Below are positions 56,131-64,000 of a stretch of DNA of 64,000 nucleotides, one piece after another. A model generated the notes under the pieces. That model worked only from the letters and a program-made list of their open reading frames with translations. It was not told the origin of the DNA and searched no databases. The stretch is from Apilactobacillus kunkeei (GTDB taxonomy: Bacteria; Bacillota; Bacilli; Lactobacillales; Lactobacillaceae): NCBI RefSeq assembly GCF_001308195.1, contig NZ_JXDF01000001.1, positions 1 through 64,000 of the forward strand, read 5' to 3'. Position numbers and translations under genes: made by a program. Position 1 is the stretch's first letter; each line of letters starts with the position of its first letter.

Positions 56131-56976
56131 ATTATCACTATTTTTGGTTTTAGTGTATGGACATTGCTATTATTCATTCCAGTTGGTATCGTTGCCGGTA
56201 TCTTAAGTACAGTAACTGGACTAGCTTCACTTGCCTCATACCCAGCGCTATTATATTGGGGTGCTTTAAACCCAATTTCAGCAAACATTACTAACACTTC
56301 CGCTTTACTATTTAACGTAGTAAGTTCTGGTATTTCATCCAAGCGCGAATTAGATGGACACTGGAAGGAACTATTCAAAGTTATGACTATCATCTTCTTC
56401 GGTGGTATCGTTGGTGTTATTTTACTAACATTCTTACCATCAAAGGACTTTGAATACGCAGTACCTGTATTTATTGCAGCTGCTGGTATTGGTATCTTAT
56501 TACCAAGCAAGGACACTACTAAGGCACCTACTGCTAAGGTAGTTGAAGAAGACACTGTTGGCTCAAAGAAAATGCTTGTTGACTTCGGAATGATTGTTTT
56601 ATTCTTCGCTATTGGTATCTACGGTAGTTACTTCGGTGCTGCTGCTGGTGTTATCCTATTAGCTGTTCTATCAAGAACAAGTAAAGATCCATTCCCTGTT
56701 TACAACGCTATCAGAAACGTTGCCATGGGTTCAGCTAACGTTATTGGTACTATCTTATACTCATTCAAGTATGGTCAACACGGTAGCACCCACATTTACT
56801 GGGCACTAGCTATTCCTCTAGGTATTGGTTTCCTAATTGGTGGTTACGTTGGACCTAAGATGGTTCGTGTATTACCAGTTAAGTTAATCAAGATCGTTAC
56901 TGGTATTTTAGCGCTATACCTAGCTTACACTCAATTCGTGTCAGCATACGGTATTCACTTATTCTACTTCTTCTAA
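56131..56976 (+). CDS. TauE/SafE-family permease 1, apparent AUU start
   Basis: A 281-residue, eight- to nine-helix anion permease of the TauE/SafE type (GIVAGILSTVTGLASLASYPALL, FGGIVGVILLTFLP, YLAYTQFVS). The only canonical start is TTG 56164, which would cut the first helix. The frame closes upstream at TAA (56116-56118), followed by AAG GAG TTT TTC ATT ATC ACT ATT. AAAAGGAG lies 6 bases before ATT 56131. The residues after it (TIFGFSVWTLLLF) align with the same region of the tandem paralogue, so they are coding. The substrate, probably a sulfur-containing or organic anion, is unknown. Confidence 0.82.
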   Translation: MITIFGFSVWTLLLFIPVGIVAGILSTVTGLASLASYPALLYWGALNPISANITNTSALLFNVVSSGISSKRELDGHWKELFKVMTIIFFGGIVGVILLTFLPSKDFEYAVPVFIAAAGIGILLPSKDTTKAPTAKVVEEDTVGSKKMLVDFGMIVLFFAIGIYGSYFGAAAGVILLAVLSRTSKDPFPVYNAIRNVAMGSANVIGTILYSFKYGQHGSTHIYWALAIPLGIGFLIGGYVGPKMVRVLPVKLIKIVTGILALYLAYTQFVSAYGIHLFYFF

Positions 56977-56989
56977 AGATGAAATTTTG

Positions 56990-57026
56990 GCACCTATTGT
57001 TATTTATAACGGTAGGTGCTTTTTTT
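56990..57026 (+). terminator. Terminator between the tandem TauE genes
   Basis: GCACCTA (56990-56996) and TAGGTGC (57013-57019) pair and are followed by TTTTTTT. Confidence 0.82.
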
Positions 57027-57100
57027 ATCCTTTTCTTTTATTCGAAAAATGTTAATATGAAATTATGATTTTATTTTAGTAGAAAAAGAGATGAGAAGTC

Positions 57101-57928
57101 ATTACTATTTTAGGTGTAAGTATTTGGATTATTTTATTGTTTATTCCTGTTGGGATTGTGGCAGGAATCTTGGGAACAGTTACTGGTCTATCATCACTAG
57201 TATCATATCCCGCATTGCTATACTTTGCTGGACTACCAGCTGTTTCCGCAAACGTGGTTAACAAGGCGTCACTAATGTTTAATGCCGTTGGATCATGTAT
57301 TTCTTCCACCCGTGAACTTAGAGGTCACTGGAAGGAACTATTCAAGATTATGGTTATCATCTTCTTTGGTGGAATTACAGGGGCCATCTTGCTAACTGCA
57401 CTACCATCATCTAGTTTTACCCATATCGTGCCATTCTTTATTGCCTTTGGTGGTTTAATGATTTTGCTTCCAGACAAGAAAGAAGTTAACGAAAATACAG
57501 AGGGTGCATTGAACTTTAATCCTGCAGCTAAAAAAGATACGCCATGGACTTGGCTAAAGAATATCGCCATCATTGTCCTTACATATTTAATTGGTGCATA
57601 CAGCGGATATTTTGGCGCAGCATCAGGAATTTTATTATTAGTCCTACTAACTAGAACTACATATAATGAATACACTGTAAGTAACGCAATTAGAAATGTA
57701 GCGATGGGAGCTGCAAACATCGTGGCAACCGTCTACTATTCACTTTTCTCACACGTTGTGTGGATCCTAGTTCTACCATTAGGAATTGGCTTTTTCATTG
57801 GTGGATACATCGGACCAAAGATTGTGCGTGTGCTACCCGTTAAATTCATCAAGATTGCGACTGGAATTTTGGCCTTGATTTTAGCTTACACTCAATTTGT
57901 TTCAGCTTATCATGTCCACTTTCTATAA
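57101..57928 (+). CDS. TauE/SafE-family permease 2, apparent AUU start
   Basis: A 275-residue tandem paralogue of the preceding permease; long blocks such as RELRGHWKELFKIMVIIFFGGI are shared. Its first canonical start is TTG 57137, but TILGVSIWIILLF upstream aligns with the paralogue. The frame closes at TGA (57092-57094), leaving only GAA GTC before ATT 57101. The ribosome site is weak (GAGATGAGAAG). An ATG at 57091 is in the wrong frame. A separate terminator lies between the genes, so it is probably an independently transcribed duplicate. Confidence 0.8.
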   Translation: MTILGVSIWIILLFIPVGIVAGILGTVTGLSSLVSYPALLYFAGLPAVSANVVNKASLMFNAVGSCISSTRELRGHWKELFKIMVIIFFGGITGAILLTALPSSSFTHIVPFFIAFGGLMILLPDKKEVNENTEGALNFNPAAKKDTPWTWLKNIAIIVLTYLIGAYSGYFGAASGILLLVLLTRTTYNEYTVSNAIRNVAMGAANIVATVYYSLFSHVVWILVLPLGIGFFIGGYIGPKIVRVLPVKFIKIATGILALILAYTQFVSAYHVHFL

Positions 57929-57957
57929 AAAGAGCGAAAAAAATTCGCTCTTTTTTT
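57927..57957 (+). terminator. Terminator after TauE permease 2
   Basis: AAAAAGAGCGAA and TTCGCTCTTTTTTT flank AAAAA. Confidence 0.88.
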
Positions 57958-58044
57958 GTGCTTAAAATGTGAGTAATTTTAGAAAAGATAAAAATGATAA
58001 TTAAAAACTATTTATATTTATAACGGAAAAGGAGGAATTGCGTC

Positions 58045-58149
58045 ATGCACGATGCAATCTTCTTACTATTAGCTAACACTAAGTTCATCCATTATGTTTT
58101 CTGTGATTATGCCGTACAAGACGAAAAATTAAAACTAAGAGTAAAATGA
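58045..58149 (+). CDS. Possible small ORF, 34 residues
   Basis: AAGGAGG sits 9 bases before ATG 58045. The product is 34 residues (MHDAIFLLLANTKFIHYVF, then a charged tail). I recognise no family. The good ribosome site is the main support. It could be a small peptide gene or the remnant of a longer one. Confidence 0.35.
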   Translation: MHDAIFLLLANTKFIHYVFCDYAVQDEKLKLRVK

Positions 58150-58262
58150 TAAAAGGCGATATTGCAATGTTTGAACCCTCTAATCATTAATTAAAACTTA
58201 ACTGAATTATAACTACAAATTATGTAAAAGCAGTGCTACAATACAAAATTGTTCCTCAGGTG

Positions 58263-58397
58263 ATGCATGCAAATGATCACTTTTGTGGAGTTTACATCTT
58301 TATAAGCTCTATATTTAATATCTTGATTCGATTGCCATTCTTATTTTTTCTAAGACGCGCGATGAAAAAATTCGGTGGACGAATGGCAGTTGGATGA
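58263..58397 (+). CDS. Possible small hydrophobic ORF, 44 residues
   Basis: It starts MHANDHFCGVYIF, with a hydrophobic centre (FNILIRLPFLFFL) and basic RRAMKKFGGR. It has only a weak ribosome site. Its stop overlaps the next small ORF as ATGA, which suggests coupling or a frameshifted older gene. Confidence 0.3.
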   Translation: MHANDHFCGVYIFISSIFNILIRLPFLFFLRRAMKKFGGRMAVG

Positions 58398-58498
58398 TGA
58401 ATCAATATGTTATCTATATTGTTTATATCGTAAATGCATATTGTTATGGTTTGTACGTCAAATACGCAAACCTAAGACAATTTAAGCAATCTAAATAA
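58394..58498 (+). CDS. Possible small hydrophobic ORF, 34 residues
   Basis: It begins MMNQYVIYIVYIVNAYCYGLY, with a basic tail, and overlaps the previous ORF by 4 bases. The two together could be one decayed membrane protein gene. No family recognised. Confidence 0.3.
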   Translation: MMNQYVIYIVYIVNAYCYGLYVKYANLRQFKQSK

Positions 58499-59075
58499 TG
58501 CACTTTTCGTTGATTACTTCTTAATCGGAGTAAATAGTCTAACTTGAGAGACTATTTCTCATCAATAACTTTGTGATGGATATCTAGCAGCAATGATTTG
58601 GTAGGATCATTGTGATGCTTTTAACCATTAGCATTGCTCCTTTTATTGATTGAGGTTAATCCATTAGGACACATAGTGTTTAGCTATTATTTATTATTTC
58701 TGATTCATATGATTATGTATTGTTCTGTGTGATGGTAGACACACAGATCAGTCAATTCCCCCAATCATTTATTAAGTTATGTTTCATAACGTACACGTAA
58801 GCTTTGATAATGACAGTTTCGTATGAATTTCGTTTTAAAAGTTGTTGAACCTTCTCTAGTATTTAGATGCTGCATTTAAAGATGTATTTAAGTAGCAATT
58901 CTTTTATTAAGACGTAATGGTCGAAAAAAGCAATTGGTAGTTATTTCGAGAATTCAAGCAATCGGTGATGCATCTCCGTCACGCAGATTTATCCCAAAAT
59001 CGTAATACTTTTCATTCCTTATAATAAAAGCATTCTCGATGGTAATTATTATTTAGACTATTATTATATTGCACT
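58499..59075. other. Gene-poor segment with several inverted repeats
   Basis: I find no credible CDS on either strand. It holds three hairpin-forming repeats: AAATAGTCT/AGACTATTT (about 58532-58557), CAATGAT/ATCATTG (58591-58612) and CTGTGTG/CACACAG (58725-58746). It may be decayed sequence or an unannotated structured RNA. Confidence 0.45.
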
Positions 59076-59109
59076 AAAAAAGCTTATCCTTAGCGGGATA
59101 AGCTTTTTT
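59076..59109. terminator. Strong terminator before ade (serves the minus strand)
   Basis: AAAAAAGCTTATCC and GGATAAGCTTTTTT are perfect 14-bp arms around TTAGCG. It terminates ade and could also end any plus-strand transcript from the gene-poor segment. Confidence 0.9.
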
Positions 59110-59112
59110 GTT

Positions 59113-60786
59113 TTATTCAGCTTCTACACTGATGATTTTTTGCTGATCGAAGTCGTATAGACCTTGGTCGGTTAGTTTTAATGTTGGAATTACGGGTAGT
59201 GTTAAGAATGATAGAGTGATGAATGGGTCGAAATCGACACCATCACTAATTTCTTTAAACGCTGCCTCAATTTCTTCTAGTTCGTGGCTGGCTTTTTGCC
59301 ATGACTTATCAGACATTAATCCAGCAACCGGTAGTGGCATGGTAGCTAAAGTTTTTTCTTCATCGACAACGGCAATTCCACCCTTAGTGGCGGTAACCTC
59401 TTGGATTGCGCGGTAGATGGCTTCCTTGGTAGTTCCGACAGCGACGATGTTGTGAGAATCATGGGCGACAGTAGTGGCAATGGCACCGTTTTTGATGTTG
59501 AAACCATGAACCAATGCCAAGCCATAGGTGCCTAGTTGATGATGACGTTCCGCGTCGACCATTAATAGGACATCGTTTTTTAAATCAGTTTTGAAATAAC
59601 CATCTTCTATCGGAACTTCTTGGATGGAGTAGGTAGTTTCAATGTGATTTGCGATTACACCCATTACGTGGCATTTATTTGAGTTTAAAGGTAGTTTTAA
59701 ATCATTAACTGATAGGTTTTGGTGGACGCAGTTTTCGTCAAATTCAATTGGAGTGGTGTTAAAACTTTCTTCGGTCATGACCTTACCGTTTTTGATGACG
59801 GTCTTAACGTCGACTTGGTCTAGGTGATCGACGATGACTAAATCTGCTTGGTAGTCTTCCTTGATGGCGCCTAATTTATCTAGTTTGTGAGCAACAGCAG
59901 CGTTGTAGCTGGCCATCTTGTATGCAGTTTCGGGTTTTAGTCCGTATTGAATCGCTAACTTAATATTGAAGTTAATGCTACCTTCTCTAATGATGGTAGT
60001 GATGAACTTGTCATCAGTACAGAATGAAAAACGATCGGAATTTTCTTCAGTAACTGCTTGAATGGTGTTTTGTAAATCTCTTTCGACGGTTCCTTCTCTT
60101 AAGAAGACATTCATGTCGGCAGCAAGTCTGTCGTTCATTTGTTCTAAACTGACTGATTCGTGGTCGGTAGTAATGCCGTTTTCACGATATTCCTTAAGTT
60201 GTTCCAAGGATAATCCGGCACCGTGACCGTCGATTTGATACCCGTGGTCTAGGGCATCCTTTAGCTTTGCCATCATGTCTTTATCCTTATTATGTACGGC
60301 TGGGTAATCCATTACTTCGGCTAAACCGATTACGGATTCTTCATTATATAGTGGGTGCAAGTCTTTCGCGGTCAAAGTCGCACCGTTATGTTCGAAACTA
60401 GTAGCGGGAACTGATGAAGGTAACATCACTAATACTTCCAGTGGAGTTTGTTTGGCATCTTCAATCATGTATTTAATCCCGTCGGCACCAGAAACGTTTG
60501 CGATTTCGTGTGGATCGACGACGATAGAAGTGACACCCATGGGTACTAACACCTTACCCAATTCAGATGGAGTGACTAGTGAACTTTCGATGTGAACGTG
60601 TGAATCAATAAAACCAGGAACGACAAATTGATTGTTAGCGTCGATAATTTCCTTAACTTTTAACTCTGGATGATTGCCGACAGCAATAATCTTGCCATTG
60701 TTAATGAAAATATCATTAATTTCGAAGCTGTTTGTAAATACGTTTAAAACTTTTCCATTTTGAACAAGTAAATCGATTGTTTGCAT
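59113..60786 (-). CDS. ade: Adenine deaminase
   Basis: Converts adenine to hypoxanthine for purine salvage. The 557 residues are typical of the AdeC family in the amidohydrolase superfamily: FIDSHVHIESSLVTPSELGKVLVPMGVTSIVVDPHEIANV, HGAGLSLEQL, and the C-terminal domain with TVAHDSHNIVAVG. A clear promoter lies upstream. It is a single-gene unit. Confidence 0.96.
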   Translation of the reverse strand: MQTIDLLVQNGKVLNVFTNSFEINDIFINNGKIIAVGNHPELKVKEIIDANNQFVVPGFIDSHVHIESSLVTPSELGKVLVPMGVTSIVVDPHEIANVSGADGIKYMIEDAKQTPLEVLVMLPSSVPATSFEHNGATLTAKDLHPLYNEESVIGLAEVMDYPAVHNKDKDMMAKLKDALDHGYQIDGHGAGLSLEQLKEYRENGITTDHESVSLEQMNDRLAADMNVFLREGTVERDLQNTIQAVTEENSDRFSFCTDDKFITTIIREGSINFNIKLAIQYGLKPETAYKMASYNAAVAHKLDKLGAIKEDYQADLVIVDHLDQVDVKTVIKNGKVMTEESFNTTPIEFDENCVHQNLSVNDLKLPLNSNKCHVMGVIANHIETTYSIQEVPIEDGYFKTDLKNDVLLMVDAERHHQLGTYGLALVHGFNIKNGAIATTVAHDSHNIVAVGTTKEAIYRAIQEVTATKGGIAVVDEEKTLATMPLPVAGLMSDKSWQKASHELEEIEAAFKEISDGVDFDPFITLSFLTLPVIPTLKLTDQGLYDFDQQKIISVEAE

Positions 60787-60831
60787 TTTTCCACCCCAAC
60801 GTTAATTTAATTTTGATTAAAATTATCAAGT

Positions 60832-60860
60832 ATTATGAAACATTAATGAAAGAAAGTCAA
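60832..60860 (-). promoter_or_regulatory. Promoter of ade
   Basis: On the minus strand, TTGACT (60860-60855), a 17-base spacer and CATAAT (60837-60832). Confidence 0.7.
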
Positions 60861-61024
60861 ATCTATTTTAATGTTCGGGAAACATGCATAGTATTAAGCC
60901 TTTAATAGATATATTTTCTATACTTGATAGAGTAATTTTTCAGTAGTACCTAAAAAAATGTTTAAAAAGGGGGAAATGTAGTGTACAATTGTATTGTTCT
61001 TAAAAATAGAAAGGGTGAAGAACT

Positions 61025-62584
61025 TTGAGTGAAAACGTTTCACATGAAAAAAAGGGCTTCGTTGAATATGCCAACGGTCCTTCACTAGAAGAAATTAACG
61101 GTGGAATTAAAGTTCCTAAGGATTGGGGATTCTGGAAAACTTTATTCGCCTACTCTGGACCAGGTGCATTAGTTGCGGTTGGTTACATGGATCCAGGTAA
61201 CTGGGCTACATCAATTACAGGGGGTCAAAACTTTGGTTACCTATTGATGTCTGTCATCTTAATTTCAAGTTTGATTGCGATGTTACTTCAATACATGGCG
61301 GCTAAACTTGGAATCGTGAGTCAGATGGATTTGGCACAAGCCATTCGTTCAAGAACCTCAAAGACACTTGGTGTTGTTCTATGGATTATGACTGAATTAG
61401 CAATCATGGCTACTGATATCGCCGAAGTTATCGGTGGGGCCATTGCCTTGTATCTTTTATTCCACATTCCTCTAATCTTAGCGGTATTCCTTACCGTATT
61501 TGATGTTTTATTATTGCTATTATTAACTAAAGTGGGATTCAGAAAGATTGAAGCAATTGTTGTTTGTTTAATCCTTGTTATCTTAGTAGTCTTCATTTAT
61601 GAAGTTGTACTATCAAACCCAGATTGGTTTGGCGCTATTAAAGGTTTAGTACCAACTGAACGTACTTTTGCTAGTGACCATCCAGTTGCTGGAATGACTC
61701 CACTATCAGGTGCTTTAGGTATTATTGGTGCTACTGTTATGCCACATAACTTATACCTACATTCAGCTATTGCTCAAACTAGAGCTATCGATCACAACGA
61801 TGAAGAAGACGTTGCAAGAACTGTTCGTTTTGCTACTTGGGACTCAAACATCCAATTAACATTCGCATTCTTCGTTAACGCTTTACTATTAATCATGGGT
61901 GTGGCCGTATTTAAGACTGGTGCCGTTCAAGATACATCATTCTTCGGTCTATTCGATGCTTTAAACAATACTAAGATGCTATCAAACCCAATTCTAATTG
62001 GTGTTGCTAAGTCTGGTATTCTATCAACATTATTTGCTGTAGCATTGCTTGCTTCAGGTCAAAACTCAACCATTACTGGTACTTTATCAGGACAAGTTAT
62101 CATGGAAGGTTTCGTTAACATGAAGGTTCCTCTATGGGCTCGTCGTTTAATTACTCGTTTAATCTCAGTTATTCCAGTGCTTATCTGTGTGCTATTGACA
62201 GCAGGTGAATCAACACTAAAACAACATGCTGCGATCAACGATTTGATTGAAAACTCACAAATTTTCTTAGCATTCGCATTACCATTCTCAATGCTTCCAT
62301 TGTTAATGATGACTAATAGCGGTCAAGAAATGGGTAACCGTTTCAAGAACAGATTATGGGTTAACATTTTAGGTTGGATTTCAGTTATCGTGTTAATTTA
62401 CTTAAACGCAATTAACATGCAACCTGCCGTTGCTGGTTTCTTCAGTGACAACCCAACTGCTGCTCAAAACGCAGAAGCTGGTGTAATTGCTAACATCATT
62501 AACGTTGTTATCATTCTTCTACTAATCTGGACATTAGTTGAACTATACCTAGGTAACAGACGTTTAAGAAACAGAGAAAACTAA
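61025..62584 (+). CDS. mntH: Nramp-family manganese transporter MntH
   Basis: A 519-residue, proton-coupled divalent metal importer. The Nramp motifs are intact: [18 protein letters not shown] in helix 1 and MPHNLYLHS in helix 6, with [13 protein letters not shown] later. The start is TTG at 61025 behind AAAGGGTGAAG. Lactobacilli rely on manganese against oxidative stress. It is cotranscribed with uspA. No Mn riboswitch or clear MntR box was seen. A -10-like TACAAT is at 60984-60989. Confidence 0.96.
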   Translation: MSENVSHEKKGFVEYANGPSLEEINGGIKVPKDWGFWKTLFAYSGPGALVAVGYMDPGNWATSITGGQNFGYLLMSVILISSLIAMLLQYMAAKLGIVSQMDLAQAIRSRTSKTLGVVLWIMTELAIMATDIAEVIGGAIALYLLFHIPLILAVFLTVFDVLLLLLLTKVGFRKIEAIVVCLILVILVVFIYEVVLSNPDWFGAIKGLVPTERTFASDHPVAGMTPLSGALGIIGATVMPHNLYLHSAIAQTRAIDHNDEEDVARTVRFATWDSNIQLTFAFFVNALLLIMGVAVFKTGAVQDTSFFGLFDALNNTKMLSNPILIGVAKSGILSTLFAVALLASGQNSTITGTLSGQVIMEGFVNMKVPLWARRLITRLISVIPVLICVLLTAGESTLKQHAAINDLIENSQIFLAFALPFSMLPLLMMTNSGQEMGNRFKNRLWVNILGWISVIVLIYLNAINMQPAVAGFFSDNPTAAQNAEAGVIANIINVVIILLLIWTLVELYLGNRRLRNREN

Positions 62585-62616
62585 AATAAAAAATTCAAGA
62601 ATAGAAGGCGAAAATT

Positions 62617-63063
62617 ATGCAAAACATGGACGTCGAAATTAATTTCAAGAATATTTTAGTTGCTGTCGATGATTCAGATGACGCTTTATTAGCTTTCAAG
62701 TACGCGATTTCACGTGCTAAATCAGAAGGCGCAAAGCTAACCATCGTTTCAGTACTAGAAGATGAAGAAATCAATGTTTTCCAATCATTATCAGGACAAT
62801 TTGTTCATGGTAAGTATGAAGATTTAGAAAAACATCTAGAAAAATACAAGCAAACTGCTGAAGCTGCCGGTGTAGCCGATGTTGATATTATTGCATCAAC
62901 CGGTGAAGCTGGGGAAACCATCATCAAGGATGTGCTTCCTAAGGTTAACCCTGATTTATTGATCGTTGGATCAGAATCAAAGAAGGGCTTAGCTCGTCAC
63001 TTTGGTAGCCAAGCTGCCTACATGGCAAAATACTCACCAGTATCAGTTATGGTGATTAGATAA
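62617..63063 (+). CDS. Universal stress protein (UspA family)
   Basis: A 148-residue single-domain Usp. FKNILVAVDDSDDALLAFKYAI and the ATP-binding GSESKKGLARHFGSQAAYMAKYSPVSVMVIR (split here by its Gly-x9-Gly loop) are typical. It lies 32 bases after mntH, a pairing seen in other lactobacilli. ATG 62617 has AGAAGGCG upstream; ATG 62626 is possible. Confidence 0.93.
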   Translation: MQNMDVEINFKNILVAVDDSDDALLAFKYAISRAKSEGAKLTIVSVLEDEEINVFQSLSGQFVHGKYEDLEKHLEKYKQTAEAAGVADVDIIASTGEAGETIIKDVLPKVNPDLLIVGSESKKGLARHFGSQAAYMAKYSPVSVMVIR

Positions 63064-63090
63064 AAAACTATTGATTAATTACTCACTCCG

Positions 63091-63125
63091 AAAAAAGACT
63101 CAAGATTATATCTTGGGTCTTTTTT
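63091..63125 (+). terminator. Terminator after uspA
   Basis: AAAAAAGACTCAAGA and TCTTGGGTCTTTTTT flank TTATA. Confidence 0.9.
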
Positions 63126-63142
63126 GTTTGCATAAAATAAAA

Positions 63143-63162
63143 AAGTGTAGTAAGCTACACTT
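63143..63162. promoter_or_regulatory. Palindromic operator before marR (efflux pair)
   Basis: AAGTGTAG-TAAG-CTACACTT has perfect 8-bp arms and ends 24 bases before the marR start. Its position and form suit autoregulation by the MarR-like protein. Confidence 0.7.
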
Positions 63163-63186
63163 ATTCGAATTTAAGGGGGGATGTTA

Positions 63187-63645
63187 GTGCTTTTTAGTAA
63201 GGATAATTTTGGCATCAAAATAAATGTCATTAGTAACTTGGCAGGAGCCCACTTCGACAAAGAAGTTAAATCAGTAATAAGTAACTTAACTAATACACAG
63301 TTCGCTGTCATGACTTATCTGTTTGATCACAAGGATGAGGTCATCACACAAAATCAATTGGCATCAGTGATGCACTCAAGTCATCCGACAATGCGCAATG
63401 TCATTAAGCGCATGCTGGACAAGGACTTGATTAACACCAATCAATCTAAAGAAGATAAAAGAAAAATTGAGGTCCAACTATCTGATAACGGATTATCACT
63501 TATGAACGATAAGAGTTCTGCAATTCAAAAGATGTTGGTTGATAACCAAAAATTTTTAACTGATGGACTATCGGAAAAAGAAGTTTCGGATTTGAACAGA
63601 ATGTTAGACAAGGTAATTAGTAATTTAAAGGGGAGTGAATACTAA
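63187..63645 (+). CDS. MarR-family transcriptional regulator
   Basis: A 152-residue regulator. The winged helix TQNQLASVMHSSHPTMRNVIKRMLDKDLINTNQ is followed by EDKRKIEVQLSDNG. GTG at 63187 lies 6 bases after a G-rich site (AAGGGGGG); ATG 63181 touches that site. Its stop codon overlaps the ATG of the efflux gene (TAATG), so it very likely controls that transporter. Confidence 0.88.
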   Translation: MLFSKDNFGIKINVISNLAGAHFDKEVKSVISNLTNTQFAVMTYLFDHKDEVITQNQLASVMHSSHPTMRNVIKRMLDKDLINTNQSKEDKRKIEVQLSDNGLSLMNDKSSAIQKMLVDNQKFLTDGLSEKEVSDLNRMLDKVISNLKGSEY

Positions 63646-64000
63646 TGGCAAACATCAAAAAACGTAATTTAATGATGGCCGTGATTTTGTTCGGGGCATT
63701 CATGGCACTATTAGCGGAAACATTATTTAACAACGCATTAACCAATATCATGCACTCATTTAGTATCAACCAAGCCACAGTTCAATGGTTATCAACCGGA
63801 TACCTATTGGTTGTTGGTTTGATGATTCCGATTTCGTCATGGGTATTCAATAACTTCAAGACCAAGTACAACTACTTGTTCATGATTACGCTATTTTTAA
63901 TCGGATCTGTAGTCGGCTGGGTAGCACCCAACTTTGGTATCTTGCTACTTGGTCGTTTTGTTCAAGCCATTGCCGCTGGACTATTGATGCCATTCATTCA
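63645..64000 (+). CDS. MFS efflux transporter, DHA2/EmrB-like (cut by window end)
   Basis: The first 118 residues of a 14-helix-type drug exporter; the gene runs past the window end. FGAFMALLAETLFNNALTNI and QWLSTGYLLVVGLMIPISSW are typical of the EmrB/LmrB group, and LLLGRFVQAIAAGLLMP is motif-like. AAAGGGGAG precedes the ATG, inside the marR end. The coupled marR gene and operator suggest substrate-induced efflux. Confidence 0.88.
   Translation, partial: MANIKKRNLMMAVILFGAFMALLAETLFNNALTNIMHSFSINQATVQWLSTGYLLVVGLMIPISSWVFNNFKTKYNYLFMITLFLIGSVVGWVAPNFGILLLGRFVQAIAAGLLMPFI

Noticed and set aside
57091-57130. ATG at 57091 as start of the second TauE gene
   Set aside because: It is in a different frame and yields an unrelated sequence; using it would require a frameshift.
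61036-61051. Third parS-like site inside mntH
   Set aside because: It has two further mismatches to the two identical copies and encodes normal protein sequence; mentioned only as a weak match.

Overview
The window starts exactly at the first base of dnaA and carries the chromosomal replication-origin region of a low-GC Gram-positive bacterium. Lactobacillaceae is the best fit; a heterofermentative or fructophilic genus such as Fructilactobacillus or Apilactobacillus is an inference from protein flavour and was not tested. Supporting signs are the order dnaA-dnaN-yaaA-recF-gyrB-gyrA, rpsF-ssb-rpsR-gdpP-rplI-dnaB, the WalRKHIJ-HtrA block, a SufCDSUB iron-sulfur operon, a ThiT vitamin transporter behind a TPP riboswitch, a T-box leader, strong AGGAGG ribosome sites and many TTG/GTG starts. 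I see no rRNA, insertion sequence, prophage or CRISPR array.

Layout. 1-10044: oriC and replication genes, with a PepQ peptidase between dnaN and yaaA, and a parS-like site between gyrB and gyrA. 10113-13132: an efflux transporter, a small membrane protein and a secreted propeller-like protein. 13199-18523: ribosomal protein, SSB, c-di-AMP phosphodiesterase and helicase genes, headed by a probable S6:S18 autoregulatory leader. 18547-28103: transporters, a PadR/DUF1129 pair with two clear operators, a T-box-controlled dipeptidase/peptide-binding pair, an aminotransferase plus D-hydroxyacid dehydrogenase pair, and a MarR-GNAT pair. 28193-37453: aspartase, then nrdD-nrdG-sufC-sufD-sufS-sufU-sufB in one direction behind two NrdR boxes. 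37680-44630: acetolactate decarboxylase, regulators, membrane and surface proteins, and acetoin/diacetyl reductase. 44791-48619: acetyltransferase, riboswitch-thiT, a second KefB-like antiporter and a CPBP protease. 48711-55977: tRNA-Lys and the wal operon with htrA. 56131-57928: tandem TauE/SafE permeases. 57958-59075: a gene-poor stretch with tiny ORFs and hairpins. 59113-64000: adenine deaminase, MntH-UspA, and a MarR-EmrB-type efflux pair cut by the window end.

The most unusual feature is translational. Five genes (40341-41036, 42317-42574, 45239-45754, 56131-56976, 57101-57928) have open frames that clearly continue upstream of any ATG/GTG/TTG and stop at an in-frame stop codon just 5' of an AUU (or AUC) triplet, in most cases behind a good Shine-Dalgarno sequence. 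All five products look membrane-associated. One of them, a zinc-ribbon plus membrane-helix miniprotein of about 85 residues, is invisible to standard start-codon rules. Together they suggest habitual AUU initiation, possibly a group of genes sensitive to IF3.

Other points that connect genes: the Fe-S assembly operon lies directly behind the Fe-S-dependent anaerobic ribonucleotide reductase activase, so NrdR could influence Fe-S assembly. AldB and ButA together give an acetoin branch of pyruvate metabolism. The aminotransferase and D-hydroxyacid dehydrogenase would turn amino acids into D-hydroxy acids.
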